Below are positions 56,355 to 64,000 of a stretch of DNA of 64,000 nt, piece after piece. A program made the translations under genes and the position numbers. Origin of the DNA: Haliclystus octoradiatus (Eukaryota > Cnidaria > Staurozoa > Stauromedusae > Haliclystidae); NCBI GenBank assembly GCA_916610825.1, contig OU744452.1, positions 18,501,103 through 18,565,102 on the forward strand, in the 5' to 3' direction. Position 1 is the first letter of the stretch. Each line of letters starts with the position of its first letter. The notes under the pieces are model-generated. The model was not told the DNA's origin and ran no database searches. It saw only the letters and a list, made by a program, of their open reading frames with translations.

Positions 56355-57633
56355 GGTTAATCTGGCCTTGGTTCTATTTGAATATAAACTTGATATTTTG
56401 TCAAGAAATATTTTGAATTTACTTCCATATATGTCTAAGCGTACTATCTAGGGAGATCTAGTCATCTGCTTGTGTCAATTTGTTTTGAAAGACCTGGAAG
56501 TTGAAGAAAGTGAAAACCCGGCATTTTGATAAACCCCAAATGCCCCCTTTGTCAACTCAAATGGCTTCATCTGAATATTTACTCAATATATTTTCGCTTA
56601 ACTTTTTGGATTTACTTCGAAACATGTCTAAGATTAACATCTAGTGATATATGTAGTCATCTGCATGTCTCAATTTATTTGGAAAGACCTACAAGTTAAA
56701 GTAAGTGAAAGACAAGCATTTTGACTCCTCCTCCCCAAAGTAAACCTTTGTCAACTTGGATGGTTATATCTAAACATATTAAACTTGATACTTTTTCATG
56801 AAATTTTATCAATTTACGTCGATACATCTATGCATGTAATAGATGTTGAGTGATATGTAGTCATCAGCATACCTTGTTTTGATTTGAGAGACCTTATAGT
56901 TCAAAAAGTAAAAAATGGCTTTGAGACTTTGTCAACAAAGCGGAAAGAGTATAGTATATTTCGTATTTTGCAAACTAAATAACTTTGATATAAACGAGTC
57001 AAGAAATTATAGTCAAATTTAGAATCATATTAGTTTATTATTTATTTTAAATGTGCAACCATTTTTAGATAAATTAGTGTGCGCTTTTAAAAGAACCAGA
57101 CAGTTTTGATTGCCAACATTACATAGGCTACAGAAGGTATTCTAGACTTCGTTGAACTCGACTGTCGTGTTTTTGCGAAATAAATATTGAGCTGCTGTTT
57201 GTTGAAGCATTATCAAATGACGTCAACAGTTTCAAACTTAGATAAGTCATAGTTCATTATGTGCTTACCTTTTTAGCGATATAAATTCTCGACTACTGTG
57301 TGTCTAGAACCATAGAATAATCAAATAATAATGACATTCAGAAATTAAGATTTATGCCGTCGACTATTTGAATTGATAATAAAAGTTTTTCCAAATCCCG
57401 TTAATCGTAAATTTGTTATTGTGAAGTGTAATCAAGTGTTCCATTTTTCATGAAGAAATTTAAGGGGTAATATAAATATAAGTCACAGGTTTCCTTCGTT
57501 TTACGTCTGCTTCTGATCGCCATTTTGTTCAGATAACTTGCGTGTTAGACTTTGCCCGGCACAATCAAAGCATGGATATGTTACGGCACATGCGCGCGCA
57601 GGTGGTCACAACTACTATCTGTTTGTCAAATCG

Positions 57634-58526
57634 CGGCCGGGGTTTAAAGCTGCGAGGTAACAATTTTTGGGGGTTTGTCTAAATTTTATTATGCTCCACC
57701 TAACAACACTGTCACATCCCGAAAACATTTGATTGATTATTTTTTATCTATAACGTGGTTATGCAACATTTGATTCAAGTGACTTCTGAAAAAGTATAGA
57801 ATGAGAAACTATTTATCATCTTTACATCTTATTTCATTAATTACTGTCAATGCACATTCTTTTATTATATTTTAATTTATTTGTTGTCACTGATGAAGTG
57901 GAAGTTGGCATTGCAATTGCTTCTATATTTTAATTAACTTTCTTTGAAGTACTGTACAATTTAACACTGGCTGTAATAATCAGGAAATATTTTTAGTTTA
58001 TATCTTCGTAATTTAATTTCCATAACGCAGGTTTGTTTACAAATTTCATAACCTTATATTCAAGTCATTTTCAAATAATAATTTATGATCAATCATTAAA
58101 TAATTTCCAACTGTTCTTATTTGTTTCACTTTCATATAAATATACGTGTTGTTTTGTTTGTTTACGTTTGAATTTCATTCTGATAATTACTACGATGAAA
58201 ATACATAAATTATATGTCACGTCGCAACAAAGGATTGTGCTGTTTTGTATTTGCGAGACAATAGAAATTCATTCGAGTGTGAAACTGCTTAGTTAGCGCT
58301 TCAGTTTGAGAAAGCATTGTTGTTGAAAATGGAAACAGTTTTCATTGGTTATTATCAACTTCGATGTATTTATTTAAGAAATGAAGCCAGCCATGTACGC
58401 CTCTGGTTAATAACGAATCCATTGATATGTGTTTCAAGTCAATTGCATCAAATATGGCATCGTGAATCCCCGCCTTACAAACGGACATACAAATGGAAAT
58501 AGCGTAAATTTAAAAGTAGATATTTC
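57634..58526. other. Spacer between foldback X and peptide-gene duplicate, no gene recognised
   Basis: A+T-rich. Two open frames (58033-58296, 58317-58502) have low-complexity composition and no motif. The right border at 58527 is where homology to 41120 resumes. Confidence 0.4.
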
Positions 58527-58681
58527 TTAATTACAGAGAATAATTAATTACACATCCAAATGTAGAAACCATCTGGTTTTTCCTCACTATGAGATTTTAT
58601 ACCGTGGACTACCTACTACATATCATTTAAAGCAAATCAATTATTTATAAATTGGCAATTTTTGAGAGTCTACAGATAGAT

Positions 58682-61156
58682 CTATTTTTTGCCGATAAGT
58701 TTTTTGGCTCCATGAGTGACAGCTCCTCTGCAGAGTGGGTTCGATAAACATCTTCTTATTCCCCATCGGCGGCGTCGGCGACGACGACGACCACCCCATG
58801 GTTTTGGGTCTTGATTTTCCCTCTCCATTGAATCGTGCATTTGTTCTTCCAATTCTGAAATCATAATTAGAGCATTATTATATTATGAACATAGTACAAA
58901 ATTAGGCACGCTGTTTCATTTGTAAGTTGTAACTATTGTTATTAACAATCAACAATCCATTACACATACGATTGTGTTATGTTTTATTGCATTGTTGACT
59001 AATTTTATTTATATGCTATAACTTGTTTTCACAAATATTCTAAATATAATATTTCATTAATCACTTTATAAATTTACATGTATCCCAAATAAACATGCAT
59101 TGCTTGCTTCAGGGATTAACCTTATTGTGTATAACTTACTAACTTTCAAGTAAGTCGATTTGTTTATAAGTGCTTCACATGATTAAAAATAAACATCTAT
59201 ATATATGAGAAGAAGTAAGATTTTTCTCAAATTTGAGGCTGAGTGTTCTGATAAAATATAGTCTGACAAAAAAATGCATCTGGCTCAATTATATTTAAGC
59301 TGTAGTTCATGATCTTGGAAAAAGATGATTTGCAATTGTATGCAGTCATTGATAGTGACTTTATGGAGCAATAAATTAATAATACAGTATTATTACTGAT
59401 CCGGGAGCCGGAGAGTTTTCAAGTACTTTTTGATATGGATAATTCTTAGCCTGCGTCACAGACCAAAAAATTTGAAGATGTTAGAACTAACCTTTTAAAA
59501 TGTTTTGGCTTGTGGCTCAGGCAAGGTCATAAAGCGATTGGGAAAGTTCCAATCAATTTTTCATTGTATCAAAGACAACATAATTTCCCATAAAAGGAAT
59601 CTTAAAAAGTTGTATAGATATCTGTAGTTGTATATTTGTAAAACGTTGTCTTACTGATTGAACATAGGGCTCAATGCAAAATATAGCAGAGCTTTAAATA
59701 ATAAAAGTCAGAGAATCAGACAGTCATGTTTGCTACTTGAAGTTTCACGCCGAGGCGATCATCAGGCAACCTATTCAATCTATTGAATAGATATTGAATA
59801 GATTGCCTGTGATCTCCTCGGCGTGAAATTTCAAGTAGCAAACAGGACTGTCTGATTCTCTAGTTGTATATATATATGGTTAGGATGATGACAAACCGTG
59901 TATAAAACAAACAAAATAGCTGATTAAACATTTACCCTTCATGGCTTCGTCTTCTGCTTCTACTACATCTACACAAACAAGCAAAATAAAGAATTGAGCA
60001 TTTCATATTTACAAATTATTCGGCATATCCTGAAAAAAAAACTGAGGAAATAAAATCAAGGTATAAATTCTTTACGGACTCAATTCGTGCCTTGTGCTGT
60101 GGAATTTTACCACCCCGAATTCTGAAAATGGTGCAACCGCCATAGCTTTTGATAAAACCTTTCTCTATATAGAATTTTCACATCGGCCGTGATAATATGT
60201 TATAACAATAATGCATCCATGGTTCACGGTAGCCGCTGTCACTGTCTTTCTAAAATAAACAATCAGAGTTTATATATCTTCTCTTTAAATAATTCTCCAG
60301 AGATTTAATGGGAATCATGAGTGACTTCAAAAGCTCTATAGGACTGTATACTATTGAAAACCTTCAGATTGAACAATAAATACTACATGAACTATATTTA
60401 AGGGTTTACTACAAACCATACATTTATTTTGATTTAAAAAATAAATAAAAATTCTTGTAACATTAGCTACTCACCCTCGTCGTCCATTTCATCTTCTTCC
60501 CCTGAAAGCAGAAAATGTATTCAATATTTCATTTCAAACGCATATAAAACACACGATAATCTGCAACGGCTTCGATTTATCCTAAAATCATTGTCAGGCA
60601 ATTAAAAGAAAGAGAGAACAGGTTTTACATCGTATTGAAAGTTAAAATGTAATTTATATAATCTATTGAAATTTGGGGCTATATAAGACTATATCACACT
60701 AAACCAATGAATGAGACATTAATGACAGAAGAGATAGTCTACAGCGGTACTAATTACGGATAATTTACCAAACAAATATGGAATAACAATCATTGTTATA
60801 TGAAGAAAACAATGAAACAAAGCATTGGTAAAATGTTCTATCAGAATGATTACAGATATTATAATTTTTATTGTCCTTCAGATGTTTATAATAAAAATAT
60901 TGCCAATCAAGATAAAAAAAAACAGGAACAGTCGTCTACATAAGACCCAATCCAGATAAATTCAACAATATATACATAAGTAGACCTATTTAGAATTGAT
61001 CGATTTCAAATGACGGAAGACCACTTCGAAGAGGTGGTCATATTAACAGGGTGTATGCTTTTCTCTAGACGAAGTATACTATAGAAACTTACCTCTGACA
61101 AATACAGTAGCAAAACAAAATCCGAAAAGGCATAATAATAAAATAGATGACTTCAT
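58682..61156 (-). CDS. Secreted arginine-rich cationic peptide precursor, copy 2 (four coding exons)
   Basis: Coding exons on the minus strand are 61156-61093, 60501-60475, 59968-59936 and 58854-58682, same phases as copy 1, 297 nt for 98 residues, with all splice sites kept. The signal peptide and acidic pro-region are identical in protein to copy 1. The tail keeps eight arginines and CLSNPLC, but four residues (FRTR/K) are deleted after WGIR, giving WGIRRCLSNPLC. ALTHGAKT becomes AVTHGAKK, one charge more. Differences thus concentrate in the putative mature peptide while the leader is unchanged, a pattern common in host-defence peptide families. The exons are too short for gene finders without transcript data. 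Confidence 0.75.
59710..59861. mobile_element. Complete foldback MITE in intron of peptide gene 2
   Basis: About 152 bp, almost entirely two ~64-bp inverted arms (GAGAATCAGACAGTC...TTTGCTACTTGAA...CACGCCGAGG) round a short centre. Copy 1 of the gene has lost most of one arm. Confidence 0.8.
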
Positions 61157-61717
61157 CGTTGATAAATCGTTGATATGATATAAATGATTGTAAATCTAGA
61201 AGTAAAATATTGGAATAAAATATTAATATGTTGAATGACGTTCTGAGTTTTTATCAATACGAATTTCAAGAAAAGATAAATCAAGATTTGATATAACCTT
61301 GGTAATCAACATTGCCCAGATGTATAAATACACAAATTATATTTCATACATATACAGATAACAATTATTCATTAAATATAAAAAATATCATAATTCATAG
61401 TTACGATAAAAGACCTCACAATGTGATTATTAATTCTGTTCGTCTTTAATGACTAGAAGTATCGTTCACAAAAATTGAAATCATTGCATGAAGATCTAAA
61501 TCTCGATGATGCTGACAAAGAAGTGCCTCTCTCTTGTTCCAATTAAGGTATAGAACACATGATATTTTATGGTTCGCAAACGCAAATCATTCGAACTACA
61601 AATACTATCAGAAAGTTTTTGCACTATGTTATGTTGAGTTGACACAGTTTCTGCATTACAGTATTACCAAAAGAGATATATAGCATATAAGATAATAAAC
61701 TAAGAAATAAATAATTT

Positions 61718-61802
61718 CTTACCTCAAGTTAGATGTGAATTTTCTTTGATGCTGTAAAATTTATAATATCAAAAGAAGGCAAAAAATTGTGCTTATATAG
61801 GT
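61718..61802 (-). promoter_or_regulatory. TATA box and untranslated first exon, peptide gene 2
   Basis: Identical arrangement to gene 1: CTATATAAG on the minus strand about 28 bp before a short untranslated exon ending at TAACTTGAG|GTAAGA. Confidence 0.55.
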
Positions 61803-62959
61803 CTTCAGCAGGAAGTAGTTTGACTTTTAATCCCCATTTCGCAACTGTCACTCAACATTCAAAACCTCCCAGAAAGTATACACAGGTTTGTTCCTTGTAT
61901 AGTTGCTAATAGATGTCAAATTTAATTTGCAACAGGGAAGCAAATTGGTACACGTTGAATAACACCTCCTTTTCAAAAGTGATTCTACCGCAACGATGCG
62001 GGTCAGATAGGTTAATATCGTGATCTAGGGTTGCAAGAAAATATATACTTTATCAAATACTATAATAAATAAACGCAAAAATCAGACATTCATAATATGA
62101 ATCAAAGTAAATTTGAATGTTTGATTTTTGTGTTTATTTATCATTAAACAGCTCTGTGTTTATGACATCGAGCGCTATTACAACAGCAAACAACATAAGT
62201 ACTGTAATAATATATTACATTAAATACATATCTTCTAGCGAGAACACATAGGAATGATAAAATAGTTAACTAACATTACAAGGTGATAATTGAATAATTA
62301 ATGGTTGCCTTCATGTCAATTTTATTGTTCAACAAACTAATTTAATATGTCCACATAAGATTCATCTTCAATTTTTAAATCGTTTTTGTTAATCTTTTAC
62401 AAAAAGAATACAATCTTGTCTACATTATTCTTTGTAAATTCGTATACAAGTATAAACCAATACTTTTGTCAGACATTAAATTTAAATATAAAAAGAGTAT
62501 ATTGACTATTAAAGTATAAAATTATTTGAGATTTTAATTATATTTGTCGTTAAATTTGAATTTAAGCTAACAAGGAAGCAAATTGAGTTTCTATTTATGA
62601 ATGACATGACAATTGAGAAATTCCGATGGACAATTTTGTTCCGTATTTGCTGACGGTGTCGAATGTCTCATTTTCGAGGATCAAATGTTACAAGCCTTCA
62701 GCTGCTAAAAGACTTCCTTAAATACATAAACGTTTATTATTATTTGCGCATTATTATTAGCCACCGTGATCAGGAGCTAAGAATTAAACGTTTGTCCTTC
62801 TAGAATCCGACAACACCTCAATACTTCTTCGAAGGGACTATTCGGGTTACAGCTCTATGACAGTATGAATGCATGTAAATTTGTAGTGAAAAATTCGCGT
62901 CTACATAGATTAGTTGTGATCCTCCGAGCAACGCGAAGGGAAATATAACTAGCACTATT

Positions 62960-63270
62960 TCCCGAGACAGTCGTACATTGGTGTATTCATGTTTTTTAAC
63001 TAACAGGCATAATAATAAAAGAGCTGACTTCATCATTGATAACTCGTGGATAAACAAATGATTGTAAATCTATTAAAAAAATAGTAGTTCGTCATCGTCA
63101 ATCGTCAACTAGACAATAGAGACGTAGCCGCAGTAGTAATAATTTAATTTAATTTAATTATTCATATTACAGTACAGCAGAACGTAGCAATAAAAAATCG
63201 TAAGATCAAAAGAAGGCAAAATTGTGCTTATATCCCGGATGGGGGAGCTTCTGAAACATTGGCAGTACGG
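62960..63270 (-). pseudogene. Relic of a third cationic peptide gene (signal exon + promoter)
   Basis: Minus-strand 63040-63003 reads ATGATGAAGTCAGCTCTT... = MMKSALLLLCLL, matching the start of MKSSILLLCLF and then losing the frame, with no donor. About 200 bp upstream the phrase AAGAAGGCAAAATTGTGCTTATAT (on the plus strand) matches the TATA region of genes 1 and 2, with the box altered. No pro-region or mature-peptide exons follow. Confidence 0.6.
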
Positions 63271-64000
63271 GGACGTGCCATTTTTATTGGGTGCCTTTTT
63301 CCAAATTCTTGTGAAATTTTACGGTGTCAATTTAGAGATTTTTGAAATTTTTAGAAACTTTCCTTTGTTTTACTCGTAAAAACATGAAATTTTAGGGTCT
63401 CCATCTCACTTGCTGTGACATTTTACAGTTGTCTTCGATTTCTGAAAATGGCATACCCCCTCCGTCAAAAGTGATCGAAATATTGACCTCCGGGGGCTAT
63501 GTAGGTCTTAACGAGGAAGCAGTTTGACTCTTGACTTTATTTTAGAAAGTGCTTCTATTGCAAAGCTGTAATAGGACACATAGTTTATTATGGTGATCTG
63601 GGGTTGCGAGAAAATATGTATTTCAAATGCAATGCTATACAATAAATCATTAAATACATAGAGAACTTAGAGAGAATATGTCATAATGATAATTCAAGGT
63701 GATAACTCATTATTTAATGTTTCTTGGATGCGCAAATGTGACATGTCAATCTGAAAGTTAAACAAATAAATTATGTCATCATAATTAACCGTTTAGATTT
63801 TCATAATAGTAATAGTCATTGTTATTTGACGTTGTTACTGCATACACAAGCATGAAATCCTCATCTTGATGTCAGACATGAATTTTATAAAATAATTTGA
63901 TTAGCCAATGCCTTTAAAATCATGTGGGTTTTAAATTATATTTGTCATTAAATCCAAATTTGATATAACAAGGAAACAAATTTATTAGTCGGTTATATGA
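63271..64000. repeat. Diverged upstream flank of the third peptide-gene copy
   Basis: 63490-64000 is collinear with 44340-45120 and 61800-62580 (GATCTGGGGTTGCGAGAAAATAT, AACAAGGAA.CAAAT words) but clearly more diverged. The duplication array probably continues beyond the window edge. Confidence 0.6.

Larger units (their letters stand above)
52143..56370. mobile_element. hAT element with GTTCTATT target duplication, carrying a P element
   Basis: The left end CAGAGCCGGATTAAC (52143) and right end GTTAATCTGGCCTTG (to 56370) form an inverted pair typical of hAT. GTTCTATT occurs at 52135-52142 and again at 56371-56378. Removing the nested P element leaves about 420 bp without coding capacity (GGGCCCTAA and GTGCTTA words near 52500), so it is a nonautonomous hAT. 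It inserted into the right arm of foldback X. Confidence 0.8.
49457..57633. mobile_element. Foldback element X with >1-kb subrepeat-bearing inverted arms (host of nested elements)
   Basis: The left arm, 49457 to about 50760, is the inverted complement of the right arm, about 51690-52142 plus 56379-57633. The outer ends read CGATTTGACAAACAGAT and its complement. The outer ~700 bp is unique sequence; the inner part is built of ~160-190-bp tandem subunits containing CCCCAAATGCCCCCTTTGTC in opposite orientation on the two sides. I count about three on the left and about five on the right. No ORF belongs to X itself. Such arms resemble FB-type elements. Four other elements have inserted into it. 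Target duplication at the outer ends was not resolved. Confidence 0.75.
58527..62590. repeat. Tandem duplication carrying the cationic peptide gene, copy 2
   Basis: Near-identical partner of 41120-45130; see that entry. Differences are mostly single bases and short indels. Confidence 0.9.

Overview
This window is eukaryotic nuclear DNA from an animal. It is strongly A+T-rich, its genes are split by GT-AG introns (plus one likely GC-AG intron), and it is crowded with decayed transposons. P-type THAP transposases, CR1/L2-like and other non-LTR retrotransposons, hAT and pogo-like MITEs and F-type lectins together suggest a marine invertebrate. A deuterostome such as an ascidian is my best guess, from gene content only and with modest confidence. 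There is no bacterial operon structure, CRISPR array, rRNA or tRNA that I can support.

Layout. (1) 1-2.5 kb: the last two exons of a trypsin-fold serine protease; a broken copy of its final exon and 3' flank lies at 24.57-25.29 kb. (2) 4.8-37.2 kb: a family of secreted PAN/apple-like plus F-type lectin genes. Copy A (8.35 kb) has only exon 1. Copy B (12.4-23.0 kb) has four intact exons, with intron 3 enlarged by a LINE, two long (TTA)n arrays and a perfect 216-bp-arm palindrome. Copy C (32.7-36.6 kb) has four exons but an 8-bp frameshift in exon 1. Between B and C sits a nearly full-length two-exon P-type THAP transposase (26.0-29.06 kb) fused to a second, degenerate transposase. The tail of that second copy was duplicated with the 5' flanks of genes B and C. 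(3) 36.6-41.1 kb: lectin 3' flank, a MITE, a solo-LTR fragment and LINE remnants.

(4) 41.1-64 kb, minus strand: two near-identical copies of a five-exon gene (one untranslated plus four coding exons, none recognisable as a single long ORF). It encodes a secreted peptide precursor of about 100 residues: signal peptide, acidic pro-region, then an arginine-octad, cysteine-loop cationic tail. The architecture is that of an antimicrobial-peptide precursor; I cannot name the family. Relics of further copies lie at 45.5-45.9 kb and 63.0-64.0 kb. The second copy of the duplicated unit was split by about 9.7 kb of nested mobile DNA. A P-type element (8-bp target duplication GGTTAATC) lies inside a hAT element (8-bp duplication GTTCTATT), which lies inside the arm of a long foldback element. 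A small LTR retrotransposon with a single orphan ORF lies inside a LINE at 46.7-48.65 kb.

Taken together, the window looks like an innate-immunity-flavoured neighbourhood (serine protease, F-type lectins, cationic peptide genes) growing by tandem duplication and being reshaped by transposons. The functional link between these genes is inference; the duplications, target-site duplications and exon structures are read directly from the sequence.
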